Assembly: GCA_900553405.1 (NCBI GenBank)
Contig: USDF01000001.1
Coordinates: 4,089-68,088 of the forward strand
Length of the DNA: 64,000 nt
Reading direction: 5' to 3'
Origin: an uncultured Clostridium sp.
GTDB lineage: Bacteria > Bacillota > Clostridia > TANB77 > CAG-508
Of the stretch, positions 46,932-56,201 are shown in pieces (position 1 is the first letter of the stretch; each line of letters opens with the position of its first letter). The notes under the pieces are model-generated. The model was not told where the DNA came from. It did no database searches and saw nothing but the letters and a program-made list of their open reading frames with translations. Made by a program: the position numbers and the translations under genes.

Positions 46932-47102
46932 TTACACAGCTTCAAGTAGAAACATGCAAACAGGAAATATAACACAAAATACCCCAACAGATATAATGAT
47001 GTCCCATATATTAATGGGACATCCTGCCCAAAGTATACCAAATACCAAAAGTGATATACCAATGGAAATTAACAGAAATAAAAAGAAAAATTTTTTCTTC
47101 AT
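46932..47102 (-). CDS. Small two-helix membrane protein (56 aa), antisense within the suf operon
   Basis: ATG at 47102 behind a minus-strand AGGAGG. Sequence MKKKFFFLFLLISIGISLL...GCPINIWDIIISVGVFCVIFP...; two hydrophobic helices. It sits between sufC and sufB on the opposite strand, with its own ribosome site and terminator, so it was probably inserted into the operon. It may be an independent small membrane gene like the one at 42506. Function unknown. Confidence 0.55.
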   Translation of the reverse strand: MKKKFFFLFLLISIGISLLVFGILWAGCPINIWDIIISVGVFCVIFPVCMFLLEAV

Positions 47103-47192
47103 ATAAATGTCCTCCTATAAATTTAAAATTTAATTACAAAATTTATTATAACATAAGTAATATGAAAACACAAGTAATGAAAGGAAAAAAAC

Positions 47193-48593
47193 ATGGCAAA
47201 GACTCAAGTTGAAGAGATAAATAGAAATATTTATGATATAAAAAATAAAGACGAATATGACTTTAAAATAAAAAAAGGTTTAACACCAGAAATTATAGAA
47301 GAAATATCAAAACAAAAAAATGATCCAGACTGGATGAGAGAATTTAGACTAAAAGCATTAGAAGTATATAACAAATTAGAAATGCCAACATGGGGACCAG
47401 ATATTTCAGAATTAAATATGGATGAAATTGCAACATATGTACGTCCAAAAACAAAATTAAATAGTTCATGGGAAGATGTACCAGAAGATATAAAAAATAC
47501 TTTTGATAAATTAGGAATTCCAGAAGCAGAAAAGACATCTTTAGCAGGCGTTGGAGCTCAATATGATTCAGAGGTAGTTTACCATAGCATGAAAGAAGAC
47601 CTTATAAAACAAGGTGTAATTTATACAGATATGGAAACAGCAGTAAGAGAATATCCGGATTTAGTAAAAGAACATTTTATGAAATGTGTACCAGTTACAG
47701 ACCACAAATTTGTAGCACTTCATGGAGCAGTATGGTCAGGAGGGTCTTTTGTATATGTTCCAAAGGGAGTAAAAGTAGACATACCACTTCAATCATATTT
47801 TAGACTAAACTCACCAGAATCAGGACAATTCGAACACACTTTAATAATAGTAGATGAAGGAGCAAGTCTACACTTTATAGAAGGATGTAGCGCACCAAAA
47901 TACAACAAGGTAAATCTACATGCTGGATGTGTTGAGTTATATGTAAAAGATAATGCTTATTTAAGATATTCTACAATAGAAAACTGGTCAAAAAATATGC
48001 TTAACTTAAATACAAAAAAAGCAATTGTAGGAAAAAATGCACAAGTAGACTGGGTAACAGGTTCATTTGGTTCAAAAATATCAATGCTTTATCCAATGAG
48101 TATATTAAATGGAGAAAACGCTAAAACAGAATACACAGGAATTTCATTTGCAGGAGGCGGACAAAACCTAGACAATGGATTTAAAGTAGTTCACAACGCG
48201 CCAAATACATCAAGTGTAGTAAATGCAAAATCAATATCAAAAAATGGTGGAAAGTGCACATATAGGAGTTTAGTAAGAATAAACGAAAACGCAGTAAACT
48301 CTAAATCTTCTGTATCGTGTGAATCACTTATGTTAGATGATATATCAATATCAGACACAATACCAGTAAATGATATAAGAACAGATGAAGTAGAATTTTC
48401 ACACGAAGCAAAAATAGGAAAAATAAGTGATAAAACAATATTCTACCTAATGAGTAGAGGATTATCAGAAGAAGACGCAAAAGCAATGATAGTAAGAGGA
48501 TTTGCATATCCAATATCAAAAGAATTACCAGTTGAATATGCAGTAGAAATGAACAATTTAATTAACTTAGAATTAGAAGGAGCAATTGGATAA
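47193..48593 (+). CDS. sufB: Fe-S cluster scaffold protein SufB
   Basis: 466 aa. Typical SufB order: N-terminal helical region, GAVWSGGSFVYVPKGVKVDIPLQSYFR (residues about 179-205), the beta-helix core with EGCSAPKYNKVNLHAGCVELYVKD, and the C-terminal SHEAKIGKISDKTIFYLMSRGLSEEDAKAMIVRGFA. Conserved cysteines for cluster binding are kept. Works with SufC and SufD to build 4Fe-4S clusters. Separated from sufC by about 300 bp containing an antisense small gene. Confidence 0.95.
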   Translation: MAKTQVEEINRNIYDIKNKDEYDFKIKKGLTPEIIEEISKQKNDPDWMREFRLKALEVYNKLEMPTWGPDISELNMDEIATYVRPKTKLNSSWEDVPEDIKNTFDKLGIPEAEKTSLAGVGAQYDSEVVYHSMKEDLIKQGVIYTDMETAVREYPDLVKEHFMKCVPVTDHKFVALHGAVWSGGSFVYVPKGVKVDIPLQSYFRLNSPESGQFEHTLIIVDEGASLHFIEGCSAPKYNKVNLHAGCVELYVKDNAYLRYSTIENWSKNMLNLNTKKAIVGKNAQVDWVTGSFGSKISMLYPMSILNGENAKTEYTGISFAGGGQNLDNGFKVVHNAPNTSSVVNAKSISKNGGKCTYRSLVRINENAVNSKSSVSCESLMLDDISISDTIPVNDIRTDEVEFSHEAKIGKISDKTIFYLMSRGLSEEDAKAMIVRGFAYPISKELPVEYAVEMNNLINLELEGAIG

Positions 48594-48594
48594 C

Positions 48595-48633
48595 GGACAT
48601 TTGGGGACGGGTCACTTTTGTCCTTTACATAAA
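48595..48633. repeat. REP-like repeat family 1
   Basis: GGACATTTGGGGACGGGTC onward to TTTTGTCCTTTACATAAAA, directly after the sufB stop codon. Best-preserved copy together with 6571. Confidence 0.8.
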
Positions 48634-48739
48634 AATATAGAAACTTTTGATAAAAAAGCTTAAGATTGTTAAAATATTAAAAGAATATGATATTTCAAAA
48701 ATGGGGGCTAAAAAGGACAGCCAATATGAGAAAATTAAA

Positions 48740-48791
48740 AAAAAGGGGTGTCCCTAATTGAAAAAATTTTCGAAAAAGGGGCGTCCCTAAT
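48740..48791. repeat. REP-like repeat family 2, two direct copies
   Basis: AAAAAGGGGTGTCCCTAAT (48740-48758) and AAAAAGGGGCGTCCCTAAT (48773-48791) differ at one base. Each has an AGGGG-YG-TCCCT inverted core. They lie immediately ahead of sufD; a related hairpin ends the ABC operon at 40516. Confidence 0.75.
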
Positions 48792-48807
48792 AGGAAAGGA
48801 AAAGAAA

Positions 48808-49863
48808 ATGATATTAAACGAAACACCTGTAAGAACTTCAAGAAATTTTAATATAAATAATATTAAGTTAGAAAATATTGAAGTACCGGAAATAGTACAT
48901 GAATTTAATAATGTGCAAATAATTAACAATAGTTCTAATTTAAATATAAATGAAAATGTAAGCAATTTTAATCTTGTATACGGATTACATGACGACTTAA
49001 CAAATTTAGTTAAAAATAAGGCAAATAAAAAGATTAAATTACAAGTCAACGAAAATGAAGAAAGCGAAGTTCAAGTAAAATTTAAATTTGATAAAGATAA
49101 TATAGAATTAGTTGAAAATATTCAAATTAAAGCAGAAACAAATTCAAAAATGAGTATTATTATAAAATACGAGTCTGAAGAAGATATAAAAGCATTTCAT
49201 AATGGAATAATTAATGTAGTAGCAAAAGAAAATGCTACAGTAAATATAGTAATAGTAAATCTTATGAATAAAGTTTCAAACAATTTTATGAGCATACAAA
49301 ACAATTTTGAAGAAAATGCTAAGGTTAACTATACTATAGTAGATTTTGGTGGAAAGAATAGTATAACAAATTATTATTCTAATTTGTTAGGTGATTTTTC
49401 AGACAACACTTTAAATACTATCTATTTAGGAAAAGAAGACCAACTATTTGACTTAAATTATATTGCAGAATTACGTGGCAAAAAAACGAATATAGATATT
49501 GAAGTTCAAGGTGCTTTAAAAGATAAAGCTAAAAAGCATTTTAAAGGGACAATAGATTTCAAAAAAGGTTGTAAAAAAGCTACTGGAAATGAAAATGAAG
49601 CATGTATGCTTTTATCTGATACAGCAAAATCTTTAGCTTTGCCAATGCTTCTTTGCTCAGAAGAAGAGGTAGAAGGAAATCATTCAAGTTCAGCAGGAAA
49701 AATAGGGGAGAAAGAGCTATTTTATATAATGAGTAGAGGTTTTGAACTTAAAGAAGCTATGAAACTAATGGTTAGAGCAAGATTTAACGAAATATTAGAA
49801 AGAATAGAAAATGAAGAATTAAAAAATCAAATTATAGATGAAATTGAGAAAAGGCTAGACTAA
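48808..49863 (+). CDS. sufD: Fe-S scaffold protein SufD
   Basis: 351 aa, beta-helix SufB/SufD family. The C-terminal HSSSAGKIGEKELFYIMSRGFELKEAMKLMVRARFNEILERI is the conserved end. An upstream GTG frame exists, but its first 20 codons are just the repeat at 48740-48791; the ATG at 48808 has AGGAAAGGA and is the start. It is divergent, as SufD usually is. Partner of SufB and SufC. Confidence 0.88.
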   Translation: MILNETPVRTSRNFNINNIKLENIEVPEIVHEFNNVQIINNSSNLNINENVSNFNLVYGLHDDLTNLVKNKANKKIKLQVNENEESEVQVKFKFDKDNIELVENIQIKAETNSKMSIIIKYESEEDIKAFHNGIINVVAKENATVNIVIVNLMNKVSNNFMSIQNNFEENAKVNYTIVDFGGKNSITNYYSNLLGDFSDNTLNTIYLGKEDQLFDLNYIAELRGKKTNIDIEVQGALKDKAKKHFKGTIDFKKGCKKATGNENEACMLLSDTAKSLALPMLLCSEEEVEGNHSSSAGKIGEKELFYIMSRGFELKEAMKLMVRARFNEILERIENEELKNQIIDEIEKRLD

Positions 49864-49891
49864 TAAAAATAAGTTGAAAGGGAAAAGAATA

Positions 49892-50089
49892 ATGAAAAGT
49901 TCAAAAGAGTTTATGGACAATTTTATGGAAAACTGGAAAAATATGATTAAGTACCAAGATGTAAAATTGAATCCGATTGAGCCAAATTATGATGAGTTTG
50001 AAAGAGCGTTTAATGAAGAAAAGAAAATAGTAAGTACTCAAGAATGTAGAAAATCTAGAAAAATGATAGAAATAGATGATGAAAGATAG
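49892..50089 (+). CDS. Small hypothetical protein in the suf operon (65 aa)
   Basis: The ATG at 49892 follows AAAGGGAAAAG; a TTG 18 bases earlier is less likely. Sequence MKSSKEFMDNFMENWKNMIKYQDVKLNPIEPNYDEFERAFNEEKK... is soluble, charged and helical. Its position between sufD and sufS, with short spacing, suggests a role tied to Fe-S assembly. No family recognised. Confidence 0.6.
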   Translation: MKSSKEFMDNFMENWKNMIKYQDVKLNPIEPNYDEFERAFNEEKKIVSTQECRKSRKMIEIDDER

Positions 50090-50103
50090 AAGGAAGGATG
50101 TTA

Positions 50104-51325
<1,222 letters not shown>

Positions 51326-51364
51326 TTACAATTTTTGAATTGTAAAAGGAGAATAAAATTATAG

Positions 51365-52234
51365 ATGAATATTGATAAAGAAGAACTAGATCAAGCTTTG
51401 AAATTTTATGAAATAGATGATGTAGCATATGCTGATAAGTGCTATAGATGTTTAGAATTTTTAAACAACAATAAAGAATTTAAAAACGAAGCAGATAAAG
51501 TATATTCTATTTTATATGAAGACACTGAAAATAAAATAGAGGACTTATGGAACTTTCAAGACATTAAAGAATTATTTGGCGAAGAAAATAATCCTTATAT
51601 TACTAATATATTAGTACTTAGCGGATATAAAACGCACTTAAATAATATGAAAAAATTCAATTTAGATAGTGAGCAATGTAAAATTCATAAAATAAGAGTA
51701 AAAGAAACACTTACTAATGATATATATCAACGAAAATATGATGGAATACGAATATCTCAAATGATATGGGGAGCATATTTTATTAATTTGAAATTAATAG
51801 AAGTAGGAAGATTACAATATGAAAAATCTATATTAAACCCCATAACAAAACAAAAAGAAAATTGTATAAAAATACATATACCAAGAGGCAATAGTTTAGA
51901 TGATCAACCGGTTAAAAAATCAATAAAACAATCTAAAACACTAATTGAAAAATATTTTAAACTAAAAGATTATAAATATTATTGTAATAGTTGGTTACTA
52001 AGTAAACAAATACAAGAATTGTTAGATGAAAATTCGAATATAGCAAAATTTTATAAAATGTTTGATGTAATAGAAGGAGAAGAATGTACAGCTGATATTT
52101 TAAATTTTGTATACAATATCAAAAAATGCGATAATTACAATAACCTAGAAGAAAGCACATCACTACAAAGAAATGTAAAAAAATTATTAAAAGATGAAAT
52201 AATGATAAAGACAGGTATAGGAATTTTAAAATAA
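51365..52234 (+). CDS. Acyltransferase-like protein (GNAT-like C-terminal, DUF5596 type)
   Basis: 289 aa. The second half, WGAYFINLKLIEVGRLQYE then KIHIPRGNSLDDQPVKKSIKQSKTLIEKYF and CNSWLLSKQIQELLDENSNIAKFYKMF, matches the acyltransferase-like C-terminal domain of DUF5596 proteins. Activity is unproven. The gene sits between sufS and sufU in the same direction, an unusual extra for a suf operon. AAAGGAG site 14 bases ahead of ATG. Confidence 0.6.
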   Translation: MNIDKEELDQALKFYEIDDVAYADKCYRCLEFLNNNKEFKNEADKVYSILYEDTENKIEDLWNFQDIKELFGEENNPYITNILVLSGYKTHLNNMKKFNLDSEQCKIHKIRVKETLTNDIYQRKYDGIRISQMIWGAYFINLKLIEVGRLQYEKSILNPITKQKENCIKIHIPRGNSLDDQPVKKSIKQSKTLIEKYFKLKDYKYYCNSWLLSKQIQELLDENSNIAKFYKMFDVIEGEECTADILNFVYNIKKCDNYNNLEESTSLQRNVKKLLKDEIMIKTGIGILK

Positions 52235-52264
52235 CAAATAATTAAATAGGGAAAGGAAATAAAA

Positions 52265-52702
52265 ATGGAAGACTTAACAGATGTTTATAACGAGCTAATA
52301 ATGGAACATAGTATGAATTCATATAACAAAAAAGAACTTAAAGATGCAGACTACTGTGAGGTTGGTCATAATCCAAATTGTGGAGATGAAATAACACTTG
52401 AATTAAAACTAAATGGAGATATAATTGAAGATATGGCTTTTACGGGTCACGGTTGTGCAATTTCTCAAGCATCAACATCTATAATGATAGATACACTAAA
52501 AGGAAAAACTATAGAAGAAGCAAAAGAGATTGTAAAGACTTTTATAGAAATGATAAAAAGAGAAATAACCGATGAAAAAGAATTAGAAAAATTAGAAGAT
52601 GCTATAGCTTTTAGAAATGTAGCTAATATGCCTGCCAGAGTAAAATGTGCACTTTTAGCATGGCATACGATTGAAGATATATTAAATAAAGATTGTCAAT
52701 AG
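52265..52702 (+). CDS. sufU: SufU-type sulfur acceptor / Fe-S scaffold
   Basis: 145 aa IscU-like protein. It has HNPNCGDEITLELKLNGD (residues about 35-52), GHGCAISQASTSIMID (about 62-77) and the SufU-specific insert before FRNVANMPARVKCALLAWHTIED with the last Cys. These three cysteines and Asp form the zinc/sulfur site that accepts sulfur from SufS. Last gene of the suf operon. Confidence 0.93.
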   Translation: MEDLTDVYNELIMEHSMNSYNKKELKDADYCEVGHNPNCGDEITLELKLNGDIIEDMAFTGHGCAISQASTSIMIDTLKGKTIEEAKEIVKTFIEMIKREITDEKELEKLEDAIAFRNVANMPARVKCALLAWHTIEDILNKDCQ

Positions 52703-52722
52703 GAACGCTCTTATTGACAATC
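52691..52722 (+). terminator. Terminator overlapping the sufU stop
   Basis: GATTGTCAATA (52691-52701) pairs with TATTGACAATC (52712-52722), then T-rich. The stem overlaps the stop codon. Closely resembles the terminator at 4005. Confidence 0.85.
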
Positions 52723-52813
52723 TTTATTTAGTTAAAAAACAATTTTTACATTAATTAAAAGTATAAAGTGTTTTTTTATGTTACACTTTGAATAAATATA
52801 TAAACCAAAGGCA

Positions 52814-52842
52814 TTGTAAAAATTATGTAAATATGATACAAT
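52814..52842 (+). promoter_or_regulatory. Promoter of the radical SAM operon
   Basis: TTGTAA (52814-52819) and TACAAT (52837-52842) with a 17-bp spacer; the operon start lies about 115 bp downstream. Confidence 0.6.
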
Positions 52843-52860
52843 TGTATTGTAATTTTTTGC

Positions 52861-52905
52861 AAGGAAAATTATGGTAGGTTGCTAACACCTATAGTATATA
52901 ATTTT
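52861..52905 (+). promoter_or_regulatory. Leader hairpin with a four-codon ORF
   Basis: In the 5' leader, AAAATTAT (52865-52872) pairs with ATAATTTT (52898-52905), and TAGGT (52875-52879) with ACCTA (52887-52891). AAGGA at 52861 precedes ATG-GTA-GGT-TGC-TAA (MVGC, 52871-52885) lying inside the stem. It could be an attenuator that senses translation through a Cys codon. Confidence 0.4.
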
Positions 52906-52955
52906 CAAAGCAAACTACAAAACACTATTTATTATTTAATAATGGAGGATATTTT

Positions 52956-54323
52956 ATGAATCTAAGAGAAAAAATTTACCATCGGACTCATTTAAGAGAA
53001 GTAAAACATACAACTCTTAATCCTTATGGACCTGGTGTGGTACGTATACATTTAGTACCGCCGAGACCACAAAATGAATTGGCACCTAGTGTAGCTATTT
53101 TAAACGGAAAGGATATCTTGCCAATTAATTCTTCTTGGGCTATTCTTCTTTCTGAATTTATTGACCAACTCAATAAATTCAATGGTCATGAAATTACAAA
53201 AGAAGATTTAAGAATTGTTCGGGACAGAACTTTAATTGAAGTACGCAAGATTTATCCAAAAGTGAAAAAAGAAAGGTTGCAAAAAGACCTTTCCATAATT
53301 ATCGAGACTCTGTGTAGTATTGCATATGGTGAGACTCCTAAAGTGGATATTCCATATATGACTATTGGTGAATATGCTCAATACATGAATGCACCTCACA
53401 GAATGGATTTAATGATTAGTAGCATGTCAAAAAATGGAGTATGGCATTGCAACCAAAAGTGTGTAAATTGCTATGCAGCAGGACAGCACAATGCTATCGT
53501 TTCCGAAATTTCAACTGAAGAATGGAAAACTATTATTGACAAATGTAGGAAAGTTTATATTCCTCAGCTTACATTTACAGGAGGAGAGCCTACCATGAGA
53601 AATGATTTAGTAGAACTAATAGACTATTCTCGTTGGTTTGTTACTCGGCTTAATACTAATGGTCAATTGCTTTCTAAAGAATTGTGTAAGCAGCTTTATG
53701 AAGCAAGTTTAGATAGTATTCAAATAACTCTTTATTCTTCAAAAGAAGATGAACATGAGCAATTAATCGGAAATTGTCATGGTGCTTTTGAAAAAACTGT
53801 GCAAGGGATAAAAAATGCTTTAGCAGCAGGTCTGAATGTAAGCGTAAATACGCCATTGTGCAAGGTAAACCCTAATTATGTAGAAACTCTTAAGTTTTTA
53901 CATGAACTTGGCGTAAAATACGTGTCTTGCTCTGGTATTATCTTTACTGGAAATGCAAGAAATCCATCTGCTAAAATGCAACAAATGTCGGAAGATGATC
54001 TTTATTCTGTACTGAAAGCAGCTACAAAGTATTGTAAAGAAACTCATATGGAAATTGCATTTACATCTCCTGGATTGGTTTCTGAAGAAAGATTACGCAA
54101 ACTTGGCATTGAAGTTCCAACGTGTGGAGCTAGTATGAGCAATATGGCAATTGCCCCTAATGGGGACGTAGTGCCTTGCCAAAGTTGGCTTAATGAAAAT
54201 TCTTCACTTGGTAACATGTTAACAGATTCTTGGAAAAAGATTTGGAATGCACCTCTTTGTTTGAGTACAAGAGAATTTGCAGCTAAACTTGAGTACAAAT
54301 GTCCATTAAGACAAGGATTTTAA
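52956..54323 (+). CDS. Radical SAM protein with SPASM-like C-terminus
   Basis: 455 aa. The radical SAM cluster motif is CNQKCVNCY (C-X3-C-X2-C, residues about 165-172), followed by FTGGEPTMRNDLVELIDYS (about 209-227) and RLNTNGQLL. The C-terminal CGASMSNMAIAPNGDVVPCQSW...LGNMLTDSWKKIWNAPL...CPLRQGF is a SPASM/twitch-like auxiliary cluster region. An N-terminal domain of about 150 aa precedes the barrel. Such enzymes often install thioether or other links in peptides. The next gene encodes a membrane protein with a Cys-rich tail, the obvious candidate substrate. It has three in-frame CGG codons, unlike the housekeeping genes. Confidence 0.85.
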   Translation: MNLREKIYHRTHLREVKHTTLNPYGPGVVRIHLVPPRPQNELAPSVAILNGKDILPINSSWAILLSEFIDQLNKFNGHEITKEDLRIVRDRTLIEVRKIYPKVKKERLQKDLSIIIETLCSIAYGETPKVDIPYMTIGEYAQYMNAPHRMDLMISSMSKNGVWHCNQKCVNCYAAGQHNAIVSEISTEEWKTIIDKCRKVYIPQLTFTGGEPTMRNDLVELIDYSRWFVTRLNTNGQLLSKELCKQLYEASLDSIQITLYSSKEDEHEQLIGNCHGAFEKTVQGIKNALAAGLNVSVNTPLCKVNPNYVETLKFLHELGVKYVSCSGIIFTGNARNPSAKMQQMSEDDLYSVLKAATKYCKETHMEIAFTSPGLVSEERLRKLGIEVPTCGASMSNMAIAPNGDVVPCQSWLNENSSLGNMLTDSWKKIWNAPLCLSTREFAAKLEYKCPLRQGF

Positions 54324-54337
54324 GAAAGGAAATAGCT

Positions 54338-55291
54338 ATGAGAAAATTTAAGAGATTTTTTGCATTTTTATTTTTAATAGCAATTTGTATTCTTGCTATA
54401 CCTAATAAAGTGTTTGCCAAAGAGCCACTGGATGAAATTCAAGATTATGAGTTGATCGTTGACATGCGGAATGATGGAACAATGGATATCAAGTATCATA
54501 TTGAGTGGAAGGTTTTAGACGATTCGTCTGAAGGACCACTTTCTTGGGTAAAAATTGGAATTCCGAATAAGCACGTTGATGAGATACAGGCGAGTAGCAG
54601 TAATATAAACGAAATCAAGTATATGGCTGAGTCAGGCAAAACATATATAAAGGTTCATTTTGATCGTGAATATTATGCTAATGAAATTATAAGTTTTGAT
54701 TTTTCAATTCATCAATCACATATGTATGTAATAGATGAAGAAGATCATTTGCTTAGATATTCATTTACACCTGGTTGGTTTGATGAAATTGAAGTTAAAA
54801 ATATTGTAATAAGATGGAATGACTTTAATGTCATTAAAAGCAATTCTAAACAATCAGAGAACGGATATCTAGTATGGAACTCTTCATTATCATATGGAGA
54901 AAAGATAAATGCTTCCGTTTCATATAATTTAGATGCTTTTAACACCAATAAAGCGGAGCAATACAAGGAAAATGAAAGCACTGTAAATGAAACGACAGTT
55001 ATTTTAGTCGTTGGTGTAATTTTTTTAGTGATTGTTGTTATTGCATTACTTATATATTTGTCAAGAGATGATTATGATAATCATAGCGGTTTTGGAGGTG
55101 GTGGAACAGTTTATCACAGCACATATATACACCATTCTTCATGTGCAAGTCGTAGTTCTTGTGTAAGCCATTGTGCATGTGCATGCGCTTGTGCTGGTGG
55201 TGGAAGAGCGGGTTGCTCTAAAAAAGATTTTTATGCTACAAAATTGAACTCCAATATGATTCAGGAGGTCCTTAAAGAAGATTTAAAATAA
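54338..55291 (+). CDS. DUF2207-like membrane protein with Cys/Gly-rich tail
   Basis: 317 aa from the ATG at 54338 behind AGAAAGGA; a longer frame starts inside the radical SAM gene. Signal peptide at residues 1-27, an exported beta-rich domain (about 28-215, DYELIVDMRNDGTMDIKYHIEWKVLDDSSEGPLSWVKIGIP), one membrane helix (about 223-245) and a tail of about 70 residues with a Gly-rich part and then eight cysteines, including VSHCACACACAGGGRAGC, ending KKDFYATKLNSNM. The tail would be cytoplasmic and within reach of the upstream radical SAM enzyme. Function unknown. Confidence 0.75.
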   Translation: MRKFKRFFAFLFLIAICILAIPNKVFAKEPLDEIQDYELIVDMRNDGTMDIKYHIEWKVLDDSSEGPLSWVKIGIPNKHVDEIQASSSNINEIKYMAESGKTYIKVHFDREYYANEIISFDFSIHQSHMYVIDEEDHLLRYSFTPGWFDEIEVKNIVIRWNDFNVIKSNSKQSENGYLVWNSSLSYGEKINASVSYNLDAFNTNKAEQYKENESTVNETTVILVVGVIFLVIVVIALLIYLSRDDYDNHSGFGGGGTVYHSTYIHHSSCASRSSCVSHCACACACAGGGRAGCSKKDFYATKLNSNMIQEVLKEDLK

Positions 55292-55308
55292 AAAGTGTTT
55301 CGTATTAA

Positions 55309-55341
55309 AAATAGCACTCGTTTAATAACGAGTGCTATTTT
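55309..55341. terminator. Bidirectional terminator
   Basis: AAATAGCACTCG (55309-55320) pairs with CGAGTGCTATTT (55329-55340), between convergent genes with T/A-rich flanks. Confidence 0.85.
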
Positions 55342-55407
55342 CATATTTAATTTTTTAATCATAAAACATTTTAGAATAAATTTTATGATTTCAATCATTA
55401 ACAGCAA

Positions 55408-55980
55408 TTATTTATTATTGCTGTATTCTGCTAAAGTAGGCCACTTTGTATCTTTATCTGAAAAAATAAGTTTTTTGAATCCACCCACTTCTTCAATAGG
55501 CCAGTTAATTTCAAGTGCAGGATCATTCCAAATAAGTCCGCCTTCATCTCCAGGTTGATAAAACTTGTTAACTTTGTATGCAAAAATAGCTTCATCAGAT
55601 GTTACTAAAAAGCCATGTGCAAAGTTTTCAGGAATGAAAAACTGACGATTGTTGTCTCCTGTAAGTAATACTCCGTAAGCCTTTCCATAAGTAGGTGAAT
55701 CTTTTCTTAAATCAACAGCTACATCATAAACAGCTCCTTTAACAACTCTAACAAGCTTTGCCTGAGAAAATTCACCATTTTGGAAGTGTAACCCTCTTAT
55801 TACTCCTTTTTTAGAACAAGATTGGTTATCCTGTATAAAAGTACAATTAATTCCGATTTCTTCGAAATCTCTCTGAGAGTATGTTTCCATGAAGTAACCC
55901 CTGCTGTCACCATGTCTTGTAGTTTCAACAACTTTTAATCCTTCAATACCTGTTTCTTCAACAATTTTTACCTGTCCCAT
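55408..55980 (-). CDS. rmlC: dTDP-4-dehydrorhamnose 3,5-epimerase
   Basis: 190-aa cupin epimerase of dTDP-L-rhamnose synthesis. Motifs: DSRGYFMETY (residues about 25-34), FIQDNQSCSKKGVIRGLHFQ (about 48-67, catalytic His in GLHFQ), AVYDVAVDLRKDSPTYGK, FFIPENFAHGFLV. Length is normal. rmlA, rmlB and rmlD are not in the window, so it is either an orphan or supplied from elsewhere. It shares the dTDP-4-keto-6-deoxyglucose pool with wecE. AAGGAGG on the minus strand marks the start. Confidence 0.93.
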   Translation of the reverse strand: MGQVKIVEETGIEGLKVVETTRHGDSRGYFMETYSQRDFEEIGINCTFIQDNQSCSKKGVIRGLHFQNGEFSQAKLVRVVKGAVYDVAVDLRKDSPTYGKAYGVLLTGDNNRQFFIPENFAHGFLVTSDEAIFAYKVNKFYQPGDEGGLIWNDPALEINWPIEEVGGFKKLIFSDKDTKWPTLAEYSNNK

Positions 55981-56201
55981 TTATCGGTCCTCCTTTAATT
56001 TTTTCTTTACAAAACAATTGTAAAGTATATTTAATTAAGTAACATAAATATTATATCATATATTTCATATATTGCAATAGTAGAATTTGTAGAAAAATAT
56101 GTAAAAATAACAATATAATAAATTCACTTATTTTTTAGTGGCTTGTATTTTTTTATTTTTTTTAGTATTATATATAGAGAGATACAAAGGAGTGTGAAGT
56201 T

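Noticed and set aside
48748..48807. Upstream GTG start for SufD adding 20 residues
   Set aside because: The added codons are the repeat itself; the ATG at 48808 has its own AGGAAAGGA site.
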